Assembly: GCA_038735125.1 (NCBI GenBank)
Contig: JAVYNU010000002.1
Coordinates: 34,806-98,805 of the forward strand
DNA from: Ignisphaera sp.
GTDB taxonomy: Archaea; Thermoproteota; Thermoprotei_A; Sulfolobales; Ignisphaeraceae
Reading direction: 5' to 3'
DNA: 64,000 nt
Shown here: positions 52,743-62,261 of the stretch, piece by piece
How the letters are laid out: the number at the start of each line of letters is the position of its first letter
How positions within the stretch are numbered: position 1 is the first letter of the stretch
Made by a program: the position numbers and the translations under genes
The notes under the pieces: generated by a model
Databases searched by the model: none
Told to the model about the DNA's origin: nothing
What the model saw: only the letters and a program-made list of their open reading frames with translations

Positions 52743-53657
52743 GTGTTTTTCATGAGAGAATCGTTTTCATCAGTTTTGGCAATACTGTTAACATTGTTTG
52801 TATCGGTATTTGCTGTAGTGCCAGATGTTTTGTCTGAGTCTAGGCTTGTGTACAGCTATGAGTATGAGGGTTTGCGTCTACAGGTTTATGCACCCTATCA
52901 GGCGAGGGCTGGTGGAAATATTGTTGTTAGGGTTAGGGTGGAGGCTCTCGAGAATCTATATAGTGTTACAGTCTATCTGGAATTGAGAGGCTCTAGAAAC
53001 TACGGATATGGCTCGTGGAGCTATGGCTGGTACCACCTGCAGGGTATCGATCTATCTTCCGGTGTTGTGAGAGATGAGACGTACAGCATTTCAATACCAT
53101 CGGACGTGGACTCCGGTCTAATCTACGGCTGTGTCTATCTGAGCTGGTCTCGCTACGAACTGCTCATCCAGAGGAGCTACACACATAGAAGCTGCTTCAA
53201 TGTTGCATATCTAACAATTCTTCTAGAGAGCTACCAATCTCTACAACAAAGCTATAGTAGATTGATATTAGAACACAACGAAACACTTTCAAAGTACATG
53301 AACCTAATCTCTGATTACAATAATCTAAAATCGATGTATAGCACCCTAGAGGATAAGTACAACAAGCTTGTGAGCGAGTACACCAATCTTCAATCGAATT
53401 ACACCAAACTCTCTTCCAACTACGAATATCTCAATAGAGAATATAACAATCTATCCAAAAAATATAACGAATTACAATCAAGCTACAGCGACCTCCAAAC
53501 AAAATACAATGCCATATCAAATGAACTGGCACTCAGTAAAGCACTAAACTACACCCTTGGAGCAGTCTCAGTAGCTCTTCTGATAGCAATAGTCATTCTA
53601 GTCGCTAGAGGGCAGAGGATCAGAGAAAGGCAAGTCGATATGTCTTCGAAGATTTGA
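52743..53657 (+). CDS. Exported, membrane-anchored coiled-coil protein with Tyr-Leu heptads
   Basis: A 304-residue protein, by hand analysis. An N-terminal signal helix (residues about 8-28) leads to a beta-rich outer domain (residues 35-160, aromatic YGYGSWSYGWY), then a long coiled coil (about 161-262) made of nearly perfect heptads Y-x-x-L-x-x-x, then a membrane helix (about 268-288) and a basic tail RGQRIRERQ. The layout recalls S-layer stalk proteins such as SlaB. ATG at 52743; ATG at 52752 (MRESFSS) also possible. The gene has its own promoter and stands alone in an accessory region. Confidence 0.82.
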   Translation: MFFMRESFSSVLAILLTLFVSVFAVVPDVLSESRLVYSYEYEGLRLQVYAPYQARAGGNIVVRVRVEALENLYSVTVYLELRGSRNYGYGSWSYGWYHLQGIDLSSGVVRDETYSISIPSDVDSGLIYGCVYLSWSRYELLIQRSYTHRSCFNVAYLTILLESYQSLQQSYSRLILEHNETLSKYMNLISDYNNLKSMYSTLEDKYNKLVSEYTNLQSNYTKLSSNYEYLNREYNNLSKKYNELQSSYSDLQTKYNAISNELALSKALNYTLGAVSVALLIAIVILVARGQRIRERQVDMSSKI

Positions 53658-53754
53658 ATCAGAGGGCTTGGGATGGCGCATTTTCAATAACATCTATTTG
53701 TTTTATTGTGTAAGGAGAAGAATAAATAGAGAATACAATCCTGTTGGAGCGAAT

Positions 53755-54537
53755 TTAGGGGCATATTATCGCTGTAATGATGTATGCAGCTGTGATTATT
53801 GCCATGAACACATAGTCTCTTTTCCCCATTCTAAGGCTTTTGTAAAAACTTCTCCTTGTGCTATATCCAAACCCTTTGATTTCGAGGGCCTCTGCCAAGT
53901 CCTTTGCTCTGAGAAGCGAGCATATAGTAGTTGGTATCAGTATTGGTGTGAGCGACTTCACCTTTTGTCTAATACCACCCTTCTCTAGTTCTAGTCCCCT
54001 AGATCTCTGAGCATCATATATGTTCTTCATTTCTGTGAATATCAATGGAATGAACCTGTAAGCCACTATGAATGGGTATAGATATGTGTATCTAATGCCC
54101 ATTTTTGCAAGCCCCTGAATGAGGTCTGATGGGGTGGTGGTAGCCACTAATATGAGTATGGGGATTGCCAATACAACTATACGCATAAGGGCTTTTGCTT
54201 GGGCCTCGAGGATTTCTATCCAATCAATTGTTTCTGCAAACATTATTGGCAGCAGTATGTTCAGACCCATTATAATGACTATGAATGGTGCCAAGCCCTT
54301 TATAAAACTGGAAAGCTTTGTTAGAATATCTTTATAGAGCGTTGCCATGCCAATGTTGATTAAAGCTAAGATCGCCAACCCAGCAATACTATTCACAGCT
54401 ATGATGGCAACAACTGTCGAAGTTATGTAGAACAACTTTGTTCTTGGGTCTAGGAAATGGTAGAACCCCCTATCCTCATTAAAGCTCAATGCAATAGCTA
54501 TGTCCTCAAAGAATCTTTTTGCCATTGCTAAAAACAC
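53755..54537 (-). CDS. ecfT: ECF transporter T component
   Basis: A 260-residue membrane protein with about five to six helices and the two short EcfT motifs that touch the ATPases: AQRSRGLELE (A-x-R-x-x-G) and ALEIKGFG. It is the scaffold of the energy-coupling factor importer. Its start overlaps the end of the ATPase gene by 10 bp. Confidence 0.92.
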   Translation of the reverse strand: MFLAMAKRFFEDIAIALSFNEDRGFYHFLDPRTKLFYITSTVVAIIAVNSIAGLAILALINIGMATLYKDILTKLSSFIKGLAPFIVIIMGLNILLPIMFAETIDWIEILEAQAKALMRIVVLAIPILILVATTTPSDLIQGLAKMGIRYTYLYPFIVAYRFIPLIFTEMKNIYDAQRSRGLELEKGGIRQKVKSLTPILIPTTICSLLRAKDLAEALEIKGFGYSTRRSFYKSLRMGKRDYVFMAIITAAYIITAIICP

Positions 54538-56210
54538 CTTTTAATAATCTCCGCAAATTCCTTAGCGTTCAACGGATTTGCACAGATATCTAGTTTTAAG
54601 GTCTTTGCCAGTCTCACTATTTGTGGAAGACGCAACACATTATTCTCTTCTGTCTTTGGCAGGTACAGAACATCTCTAAGACTCCCCTCATCAACGACCC
54701 TACCGTTATACATAACGATAACTCTATCCACATTTGCTTTAGACAAGAACTCCATGTCATGTGTGACTACAACTATCGTTTTGTTCTTTTCCCGAAGTCT
54801 ACTAATTATTTCTAGGAGCTCCATCTTGAGCGCATAGTCTATACCTGCTGTGGGTTCGTCTAATACAATAACGTCTGGTTCGTAGGCAACGATACTTGCT
54901 ATAGCTAGTCTTCTTTGCTCGCCAACAGAGAGTTCATATGGAGATTTATAAGCGACGTGCCTCAGTTTAAACATGTCAAGGATTTTCATCGCTTTATCTT
55001 CTGAACATTCTACTCCCATGTTCCTCAGAGTAAACATTATCTCCTTTATTGCTGCCTCCTCAAAGAATTGGTGAAGTGGGTTCTGAAACACTATGCCAAC
55101 ATGTCTAGCCAGCTCAGCCACACTATACATCTTCGTGTCTTTGCCAAAAACCTTCACATAGCCTCTCACAGGCTTCAAAAGACCGTTGAAGTGCTTTATG
55201 AGAGTTGTTTTTCCAGAGCCGTTGGGGCCTACAATAGCAAGCATCTCCCCCCTGTAGATATTCAGATTAATACCCCTTAAAACATATTTGTTACCTGAAT
55301 AAGCATACCAAACATTGTCTAACGATATTGCAACCTCTTTGCCTTCAGATCCTACTGCATTTCTACTAGTATCAACATTTCTGCACTTACATACTCCTTG
55401 AGTTAAGTATCTACCTAAGACTTTGGCAGCATCCTCTACAGAGAAAATGGGTTTCACACCAATACTAATAGCAAGCTCTGTGACAGGGGGTACCTCTACA
55501 CCAGATTCAATGAGATATTGTATACTGTCCTTGGCTCTGCCATCAAAAATTATCTTCTTATTCAAAACGATTACTCTTGTTGCATATCCAAGCAACTCCG
55601 ATAATCTATGCTCAATAACCACAACAGTTATGCCATTTTCTCGATTGACTCTAGTGAGAATGGAAAGCAGATTCTCTACGCTAGTGGGGTCTATGTGTGC
55701 CAGTGGCTCATCTAATATCAGAATCTTCGGCTTGTAGACGAGAACACTGCCGATAACCACCTTCTGGGCCTCTCCACCAGACAAGGTATATGTTGTCCTG
55801 TTCAGTAGATGTTGAATTTCAAGATTTTTTGAAACCTCATATATCCTCTCCCTAATTACTCTAGGGTCATACAAAAGATTCTCAAGTCCGAAAGTAAGCT
55901 CCTCTTCTACAAGCAAATTAGCAATCTGGTTTTCGGGAACCTGTAGAACAACACCGACCCTGCCTATAACCCCTCTAACCCCCTTCTCGATTACGTTGAT
56001 TCCATCAATATATACCTCTCCACTAAGCCTCCCACCATAAATCCCAGGTATTAAACCTGTCAAGATTTTGCAAAGTGTTGACTTGCCCCCACCAGACGGG
56101 CCTGTTATGATAGCAAACTCTCCATAATCAATTTTAAAGTTTATGTCTTGCAAAGCTGGGGTATCTAAGTTTGGGTAAAAATATGTTAGGTTTCTAACCT
56201 CTATGGCCAC
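54528..56210 (-). CDS. ECF transporter ATPase, two fused ABC domains
   Basis: A 560-residue protein that joins EcfA1 and EcfA2. First domain: Walker A GPSGGGKST, signature LSGGEAQKVVIG, Walker B LILDEPLAHID. Second domain: Walker A GPNGSGKTT, signature changed to LSVGEQRRLAIA, Walker B VIVLDEPTAGID. Between them about 60 residues form a linker with two Cys. It drives uptake with the T and S components on either side. ATG at 56210, 6 bp after the S component stop. Confidence 0.94.
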   Translation of the reverse strand: MAIEVRNLTYFYPNLDTPALQDINFKIDYGEFAIITGPSGGGKSTLCKILTGLIPGIYGGRLSGEVYIDGINVIEKGVRGVIGRVGVVLQVPENQIANLLVEEELTFGLENLLYDPRVIRERIYEVSKNLEIQHLLNRTTYTLSGGEAQKVVIGSVLVYKPKILILDEPLAHIDPTSVENLLSILTRVNRENGITVVVIEHRLSELLGYATRVIVLNKKIIFDGRAKDSIQYLIESGVEVPPVTELAISIGVKPIFSVEDAAKVLGRYLTQGVCKCRNVDTSRNAVGSEGKEVAISLDNVWYAYSGNKYVLRGINLNIYRGEMLAIVGPNGSGKTTLIKHFNGLLKPVRGYVKVFGKDTKMYSVAELARHVGIVFQNPLHQFFEEAAIKEIMFTLRNMGVECSEDKAMKILDMFKLRHVAYKSPYELSVGEQRRLAIASIVAYEPDVIVLDEPTAGIDYALKMELLEIISRLREKNKTIVVVTHDMEFLSKANVDRVIVMYNGRVVDEGSLRDVLYLPKTEENNVLRLPQIVRLAKTLKLDICANPLNAKEFAEIIKRCF

Positions 56211-56216
56211 ACCCTA

Positions 56217-57023
56217 TCACTTTCTACTGCCTTGCCACTCCCTCAAATACCTTATGTGCAGAATTTCGGATAGTCCTGGCACTCTAGTTAGAGCCTTTAT
56301 AAGCGGTATGGCCACGACAAACGCCACTATAGCCTCTAGGACATACTCCACTAGGTAGAACATTGGGCTCACAAGATACAGGCTCCTCACTTTAGAGACT
56401 TTGGTGATGCCAAATATATCTCTATACACCTGTGGTAGTGCAAATATGAAGCAGCCAAAAGCCTTGTCAAGCTCTCTACTAATGAACATCGTAATGTATA
56501 GAGCTATGTAAAATAGGAATGTGTTTTGCTTTTTGCTAATCCTATTCACAATTATCATTAAGATTGGTGTGAGAATTAATGCAGCAATTTTGTCGTAAAA
56601 TGCCACTAGATATACGTACCAATACTCCGTCACAGGATAGAATGGCGGTGTAAATATTGATGCTATAAGCATTGCTAGCATGACTATGGATACCTCAACC
56701 CACCTCTTCTTCACAAGCATTCCAGCACCAAAAGCTGATAAGGGTGCTGCAAGCAAAAATGGAACCCCATAAATGTTTGGCGTAGGAACAAAGGTCTTTA
56801 TAGCATTCCCTATGAGTACAGCCAAAAACCCTATGTAAGGCCCTAGAACAATTCCGAATACAGGTGATAGTGAAGCACCAATCTCCATCCTTATATTTGG
56901 CAACCCAATTACAGGTATGCCTGGTAGCCACAACAATATGTAGTATATTGCAGCGCCAATACCTGCAAAGGCCACTATAAGCGATGCCCTATATCTCGCA
57001 CCTAAACCTTCTTTCAACGACAT
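56217..57023 (-). CDS. ECF transporter substrate-binding S component
   Basis: A 268-residue membrane protein with about six or seven helices. The N-terminal half shows the S-component pattern: GIGAAIYYILLWLPGIPVIGLPNIRMEIGASLSPVFGIVLGPYIGFLAVLIGNAI, where conserved Gly and Pro line the ligand site. The ligand could be a vitamin, nucleoside or sugar-like precursor; the divergent kinase fusion suggests a compound that is phosphorylated on entry. It is the first gene of the ECF operon. ATG at 57023. Confidence 0.86.
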   Translation of the reverse strand: MSLKEGLGARYRASLIVAFAGIGAAIYYILLWLPGIPVIGLPNIRMEIGASLSPVFGIVLGPYIGFLAVLIGNAIKTFVPTPNIYGVPFLLAAPLSAFGAGMLVKKRWVEVSIVMLAMLIASIFTPPFYPVTEYWYVYLVAFYDKIAALILTPILMIIVNRISKKQNTFLFYIALYITMFISRELDKAFGCFIFALPQVYRDIFGITKVSKVRSLYLVSPMFYLVEYVLEAIVAFVVAIPLIKALTRVPGLSEILHIRYLREWQGSRK

Positions 57024-57102
57024 TCTTTATCCCTGTGTAGCATGCTACACAAGAAAACTTAAGCTTTGCTAGGCAAGAAAACTACACAGCGAGGAATAGG
57101 CC
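57024..57102. promoter_or_regulatory. Divergent promoter with a perfect 18-bp palindrome
   Basis: TGTGTAGCATGCTACACA at 57034-57051 is fully symmetrical. A half copy CTACACA is at 57082-57088 and TTGC-TAG-GCAA at 57066-57076. The AT-rich centre AAAACTTAAGCTTT (57054-57067) can serve as TATA element in both directions; then the palindrome covers the expected ECF transcription start (about 57035) and the half site covers that of the kinase gene (about 57087). It is most simply read as the operator of the HTH-kinase. Confidence 0.68.
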
Positions 57103-58455
57103 ATGAGCAATAAAGAGAACAACTTTTGGCCTTTCATAGTCTTTATGCCAATAGATGTGGATAAAAGGGCCTTATTTCTATCAACTCTTTTCTCATCTAA
57201 GATAACCATAGACGTTCTTAGATTGTTTAAATGGGATGAAGATCTATGTCAAAGCGATATAGTAAAGAGCCTTAGGATGCACTCTAACAAGACTGTTATA
57301 GCTATTTTAAAAAAGCTTGCTTCATTGAGTATCCTTTCAGAAAAGTATAGGGTTGAGAAGAGGGGTAAGAGAAGGGTCAAGGTAAAATGCTATAGACTTA
57401 CCGAACTCGGCAAATGGTACAATCTACTGTTCAGAGACCCCCAAGAACTTGATAGAGATACTGTAAAGATATATCTAACAGAGATAGTTAGAGAATTTAT
57501 AGAGAAGATCACAAGTTTTGCATCAAAATTCTCTATCCCCCAAAATAGCTATATAGATATTGCGGATATTGTTAGATCATTCCTTGTAAAACCTCGGTAC
57601 AAAGATTTTGATGTCATCGTCTTTGGCTCAAATGCTCTCGATGTGTATATAACCCATAGCTATAAAATATTTTTTGGAGGATCGGGAGCTAATGTCGCTG
57701 TAGCTTTATCTAGACTTGGGCTAAAAACAGGCTTTGTATCAAGGTTCTCAACAGATGTCATAGGACTTCAATCAGCCTATAGCATTGCTAGGGAAGGGGT
57801 GGATATAAGTTTATCCATATTCGATGAGAATGCAGAACCATCTATTTGCAGTATTGTTCATGGTGACAAGATAAAGATTGAATGTAGATATGATAGAGGT
57901 AGACCACCAGTTGTAACAGAATTGTCTGAGAAGATAGTTGAGGCATGTAGAAGAGCTAAAGCAGTTTATTTGGGGGAGGGCATAAACAACTTATATGTAA
58001 AGCTCATTAGAGAAATTGGTGGGGAGAAGCTCATTGTATATAGACCCAACATGGAGGCTATTCAGTATTTCCTCGAAGAAGTCTTACTAGTGTTTAGACA
58101 AAGCCCAATAGTAATCCTAAACGAGGATAAAGCTGAGTTGTTCTCCAGAAAAGGGTTTGACATCCCAAAAACATTCTATGACCACGGAATAAAACATCTA
58201 ATAATAACACTGGGGAGCAGAGGAGCCGAGATCTACAGCTACCCACGGACAGAACCAAAGAAAATAGAATCTCCACAAACAGTTGTCTTGGATCCTATAG
58301 GCGCTGGAGACATGTTCTCAGCTGTCTTCATATACATGCTACTCAGAGAACTGGATATAGAGAAAGCTGTAGAGAAAGCTGTTAAAACTGCTTCTACTTC
58401 ACTATCTCAACTGGGGCCAAGAAAGCTGATCACAATAAACAGCTTGGCACAGTAA
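57103..58455 (+). CDS. Winged HTH domain fused to PfkB/ribokinase-family kinase
   Basis: A 450-residue protein. Residues about 20-115 form a winged HTH (TIDVLRLFKWDEDLCQSDIVKSLRMHSNKTVIAILKKLASLSILSEKYRV). Residues 168-445 are a complete PfkB kinase: FGSNALDVYI, FFGGSGANVAVALSRLGLKTGFV and the catalytic DPIGAGDMFSAVF. All expected active-site residues are present, so the domain may act as enzyme and as sensor. Divergent from the ECF importer with a perfect palindrome between, which suggests it represses or activates the operon and perhaps itself according to its substrate. ATG at 57103. Confidence 0.85.
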   Translation: MSNKENNFWPFIVFMPIDVDKRALFLSTLFSSKITIDVLRLFKWDEDLCQSDIVKSLRMHSNKTVIAILKKLASLSILSEKYRVEKRGKRRVKVKCYRLTELGKWYNLLFRDPQELDRDTVKIYLTEIVREFIEKITSFASKFSIPQNSYIDIADIVRSFLVKPRYKDFDVIVFGSNALDVYITHSYKIFFGGSGANVAVALSRLGLKTGFVSRFSTDVIGLQSAYSIAREGVDISLSIFDENAEPSICSIVHGDKIKIECRYDRGRPPVVTELSEKIVEACRRAKAVYLGEGINNLYVKLIREIGGEKLIVYRPNMEAIQYFLEEVLLVFRQSPIVILNEDKAELFSRKGFDIPKTFYDHGIKHLIITLGSRGAEIYSYPRTEPKKIESPQTVVLDPIGAGDMFSAVFIYMLLRELDIEKAVEKAVKTASTSLSQLGPRKLITINSLAQ

Positions 58456-58828
58456 TGCATGGCCACATTGGATATCGCAAATAATCCCTCAGTCAAAGGT
58501 CAGCAAGAGACATTCCAGCTTATGTTACACACGTATTGTGAATAGGCAGTTGTTGAAAGTCTATAGACCCTCCTAGTGTACCCTCCTCATATCCTCTATA
58601 ACATTTTTGTATACTACTTCATATAAATCCTATAAATTTATGAATTTTGTTGCATAACGAAATTAAATTCTGATACTATGGCTTTGAAATAAGAGATGTG
58701 AGAACCTATTTCATACATTTATACATTTATTAATTAGTGAGATAAGATATAGCATTATACAATGTATTTAATACAAAAACTTTTATAGTCGCCTAATGGC
58801 ATGCACTCTGACATAGATAGGTGAAAAG
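58456..58828. other. Gene-free region of 373 bp before the sugar ABC operon
   Basis: No gene seen. CTTTTATAG at 58780-58788 is a TATA box, giving a transcription start near 58810, and AGGTG at 58819-58823 is the ribosome site for the ATG at 58829. The remaining sequence is AT-rich with repeated TTTATA motifs and no clear palindrome. Confidence 0.55.
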
Positions 58829-60394
58829 ATGCGACAATCTCTTTCGCTAATAGTAGCTGTTGTCCTGACCGCTATTATTGTTGGTAGTGCCATGTACTTT
58901 GTTGCCCCCAGTAAAACCGTTACTACCACTGTCACTACTACTGTTACCACCACTATAAAAACTGCTACTACTGTTGCCTTTACTGTTACAGCAACGATCG
59001 CAACTGGGACTGTAACTGCTCCTATCTCTACTTCTACTATTCCTGCAACAACTTCCCCTCTTACAACTACAACACCCATGCTTGCTTGTCCATCACTTCC
59101 AGAACCATCAACACCAATAACATTAAAGTTCTGGAAATGGCAAGCTATAACACTTACAGATGAGAAAATTAAAGAGGTTATAAATCTTTGGGAGCAAGAG
59201 CATCCTAATGTAAAAATAGAGTTCACAGTATTTCCAGAGCTCTCTAATTTAGAGTTTGTAATGAAAGTTGAGCAATCAACTGGCGCAGGTCAAGGGCCAG
59301 ACATCATAATGGTTGACGAGCCATACATGGCTGTATTGGCTTATGATGGATATCTCGCTGAAATGCCTCCATATCTCCAAGCAATAATTAATCAATTAGT
59401 GCTACAACCTTTTGATAGGATGCTGTATCTCTGGGGACCTGACGGAAAGATTAGAATGTATGGATTTCCAAGTCTTAGAGCTGTTGGACCCAAGGTGCTG
59501 GCCGTAAACGAGTATCATCTTGAAGAAGCTGGCATACCCAAGGATTGGTGTCCCAAAACATGGGATGAGCTAATAGATGTGGCAAAGAAGCTCACAAAAT
59601 ACGATGAAAAAGGAAATCTCGTAAGATCGGGTCTCTTTGTACGTGTAGGAGGTAATGTAGGGGGAATCTCTGATAAGTGGTTTACGCTACTCTTTGCAAC
59701 TGGAGGATATGTCCTCACATGCAAGAACGGAAGTTGGGTAACAGATGTAAACTCTGCATTAGCTAAAGAACTTACCCAGAAGCTATACCTAGATGTAATC
59801 TACAAGTACAAGATCTATGACCCGGGTTTTCCAGGCGATGTCACCGGATTTGCAAATGAGCAAGATTCTATAATTGTTCCTAGAGAACCAGCAGAGATAG
59901 TAAATGCACTTCTATCCATTAACCCAGGCAGATTCAAAGACCCGCAAACAGGAAGAATCATAGGGGTTCACTTCTGCCCGATACCAGTGGCAAACGAAAC
60001 TATATCTCCGAGAACACTTTTCGATGGACACTTGGTAAGTGTTAATGCAAAAAGCCCGCCAGAGAAACAGCAGTGGGCATTTCAATTCCTATGCTGGCTA
60101 GCAACACATAAGGAGGTTAGGGAGAAGCTATACAATGAAATATACATGTTCCCACCCTGGAAGGATCTAGCCAACGAACCACCATTTGATCAACCAGTAT
60201 TCCAGCAACTAATTGAGATAGCTAAATCAGGTTACTCTAGAGTATTACATCCAAATATAGGGACGATACTTACTGAGGCAGGCCAAATCCTAGCACGAAT
60301 ATACCTGAAGGAGACTAGTCTAGATGACGGTCTAAATGAGTTAGCAAGCAGAATATTAGATATTGCAAATGAGGCTAAAAATGCCTGCAAGTAA
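58829..60394 (+). CDS. Sugar ABC transporter substrate-binding protein, N-terminally anchored
   Basis: A 521-residue SBP family 1 protein. An N-terminal helix (residues 6-28, after MRQSLS) is followed by a 60-residue Thr-rich stalk (about 30-88) and the binding domain ([67 protein letters not shown]). The short charged start before the helix could be a class III (pilin-like) signal, as known for crenarchaeal sugar-binding proteins, or a plain anchor. First gene of the import operon. Ligand unknown; sugars from glycan breakdown are likely. Confidence 0.92.
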   Translation: MRQSLSLIVAVVLTAIIVGSAMYFVAPSKTVTTTVTTTVTTTIKTATTVAFTVTATIATGTVTAPISTSTIPATTSPLTTTTPMLACPSLPEPSTPITLKFWKWQAITLTDEKIKEVINLWEQEHPNVKIEFTVFPELSNLEFVMKVEQSTGAGQGPDIIMVDEPYMAVLAYDGYLAEMPPYLQAIINQLVLQPFDRMLYLWGPDGKIRMYGFPSLRAVGPKVLAVNEYHLEEAGIPKDWCPKTWDELIDVAKKLTKYDEKGNLVRSGLFVRVGGNVGGISDKWFTLLFATGGYVLTCKNGSWVTDVNSALAKELTQKLYLDVIYKYKIYDPGFPGDVTGFANEQDSIIVPREPAEIVNALLSINPGRFKDPQTGRIIGVHFCPIPVANETISPRTLFDGHLVSVNAKSPPEKQQWAFQFLCWLATHKEVREKLYNEIYMFPPWKDLANEPPFDQPVFQQLIEIAKSGYSRVLHPNIGTILTEAGQILARIYLKETSLDDGLNELASRILDIANEAKNACK

Positions 60395-60414
60395 ATGGGG
60401 ATAAGGGAATAAGA

Positions 60415-61305
60415 ATGATCACCAAAAAAGCTCTAAAGAAAAATGATTTTTTAAAAGCTCTTCCATTCCTTCTTCCAACATTAATTGTTTTTTCAATATT
60501 TCACTATTATTCACTGGGACTACTCATATACTTTAGCTTCACAAAATGGGGTTTGACTGGTGAACCACAATGGATAGGGCTAAAGAATTATGATAAAATG
60601 TTTAATACTGCATTATTCTGGAAATCGCTAACCCTAACTTTGATATTCGTAGTCACTGTAGTCGCGGGTTCAGTTGCTCTAGGTCTCATTTTAGCTATAT
60701 CTGTATATAGTAGGGATACACGTCTTTCGAAAGTAACCAGATATTTAATGTTGTTACCCTATGTTTTGCCAGATGTTGCCGCCGCCACCATGTGGCTAAT
60801 AATGTTCGGGCCCGGTCCTAGTGGTTATGTAAACTATATATTGTCTCTGCTTAGATTGCCGACCTCCGCGTGGTTCTACGATCCGGCTATGGCATTGCCT
60901 ATGGTGATACTATACTCTATATGGAAGAACACAGGCTTTAGTGCTCTTGTTATCTATGCAGGCCTCAAGAGTATCCCTAGGGATTACATAGATGCTGCAA
61001 GAGTTGATGGCGCAAGTGATTGGCAAATCTATACAAGAGTTGTAATTCCACTGTTAAGACCCATCATAGTGTTTGTGACAGCATCAATAGTCATGATGTC
61101 TTGGTTTGTCTTTAACTCGATATATGTGCTCACAAAGGGAGGGCCAGGAACAGCCACTCTATTGCTCGGACTGTACATATATCTGGAAGCGTTTGAGAAA
61201 GGTAATGCAGGTTATGCATGTGCAGTATCGGTTTTTTCTGTTTTGCTTGTACTAGGTATCACAATATTACAGCTCAGGTGGTATCGTGGATATGAAAAGT
61301 GGTAG
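60415..61305 (+). CDS. Sugar ABC permease (MalF/UgpA-like)
   Basis: A 296-residue permease with six helices. The EAA loop is [27 protein letters not shown]. It starts [47 protein letters not shown], typical of UgpA-type. 20 bp after the binding-protein gene; its last 20 bp overlap the next permease gene. Inside the EAA loop is a 38-base segment identical to one in the partner permease. Confidence 0.93.
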   Translation: MITKKALKKNDFLKALPFLLPTLIVFSIFHYYSLGLLIYFSFTKWGLTGEPQWIGLKNYDKMFNTALFWKSLTLTLIFVVTVVAGSVALGLILAISVYSRDTRLSKVTRYLMLLPYVLPDVAAATMWLIMFGPGPSGYVNYILSLLRLPTSAWFYDPAMALPMVILYSIWKNTGFSALVIYAGLKSIPRDYIDAARVDGASDWQIYTRVVIPLLRPIIVFVTASIVMMSWFVFNSIYVLTKGGPGTATLLLGLYIYLEAFEKGNAGYACAVSVFSVLLVLGITILQLRWYRGYEKW

Positions 61306-62194
61306 TTATGTAAGTAACGAGAGAAGTAAAGGTGCTATAAGAAGCGGAAGAAAATCCATTAACACGTTTAACATATTTGCAAATGTGGTAATGATTTTCA
61401 CCATACTCTCCATAGTAATACCGCTATACTTTCTAGTGATAACAGCGTTTAAATCATATGGAGAAGCCTATAAAGTTCCTCCAACTTTCGTTCCAGAAAA
61501 TCCAACATTGGAAGGATTTGAAATTATAGCAAAATTTGGAGCCGATGTTGGTAAAGCTCTATTCAATAGCCTAGTCGTATCATTTGGTGTTACATCATCG
61601 GCGTTACTTTTCTCAACAATGGCAGGATTCTCCTTCGTTATACACCGATATAAACTGAAGGAGGTACTATTTGTGGCAATCATATTGAAATATATTTTGC
61701 CAGAAGCTATGCTTGTTGTGCCGTGGTACTACTTAATAATTAAACTAGGGCTTATCGACAATTTATTTGCTATAATAGCACCTAATCTGGTAGGAGCTTG
61801 GACCATATTCTTCACACGAAGCTATATCATGCAAATTCCTAGGGATTACATAGATGCTGCAAGAGTTGATGGCGCCAATGACTATCAGATATTCTTTAGA
61901 ATAATCTTTCCACTAATAAAACCAGCCATTGGCGTAGCCACAGTAATGAATTTCCTATGGTCTTGGAACTACTTCCTATGGCCCCTAATAGCTATTAATA
62001 GCAAAGATAAATTCACCTTACCATTGGTTGTTGCAACAGTGAGATACGTATATGGTGGTGGAGGTGAGATGTTGCCTCATCTAGGTGCACTTGCCGCCTC
62101 TACACTCGTATACATACTGCCGATAGTAATACTATATGTGTTCACCCAAAAATGGATTGTCGAAGCATTTACACTATCAGGTATAAAAAGATGA
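61286..62194 (+). CDS. Sugar ABC permease (MalG/UgpE-like)
   Basis: A 302-residue permease. The EAA loop is [27 protein letters not shown], and [37 protein letters not shown] after helix 1 is typical of MalG/UgpE. ATG at 61286 or 61292 (MKSGSYV), both inside the end of the first permease gene. Together the two permeases form the channel. Confidence 0.93.
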   Translation: MDMKSGSYVSNERSKGAIRSGRKSINTFNIFANVVMIFTILSIVIPLYFLVITAFKSYGEAYKVPPTFVPENPTLEGFEIIAKFGADVGKALFNSLVVSFGVTSSALLFSTMAGFSFVIHRYKLKEVLFVAIILKYILPEAMLVVPWYYLIIKLGLIDNLFAIIAPNLVGAWTIFFTRSYIMQIPRDYIDAARVDGANDYQIFFRIIFPLIKPAIGVATVMNFLWSWNYFLWPLIAINSKDKFTLPLVVATVRYVYGGGGEMLPHLGALAASTLVYILPIVILYVFTQKWIVEAFTLSGIKR

Positions 62195-62261
62195 TAAAGG
62201 CATCTAGAGCAAAATTTTTAACCAATGCATGTAAATACTTATTGTGCGGATGGTGAGATAA

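Noticed and set aside
58783..59226. A 147-residue minus-strand ORF rich in Val
   Set aside because: Antisense shadow of the Thr-rich stalk of the sugar binding protein, same reason as above.
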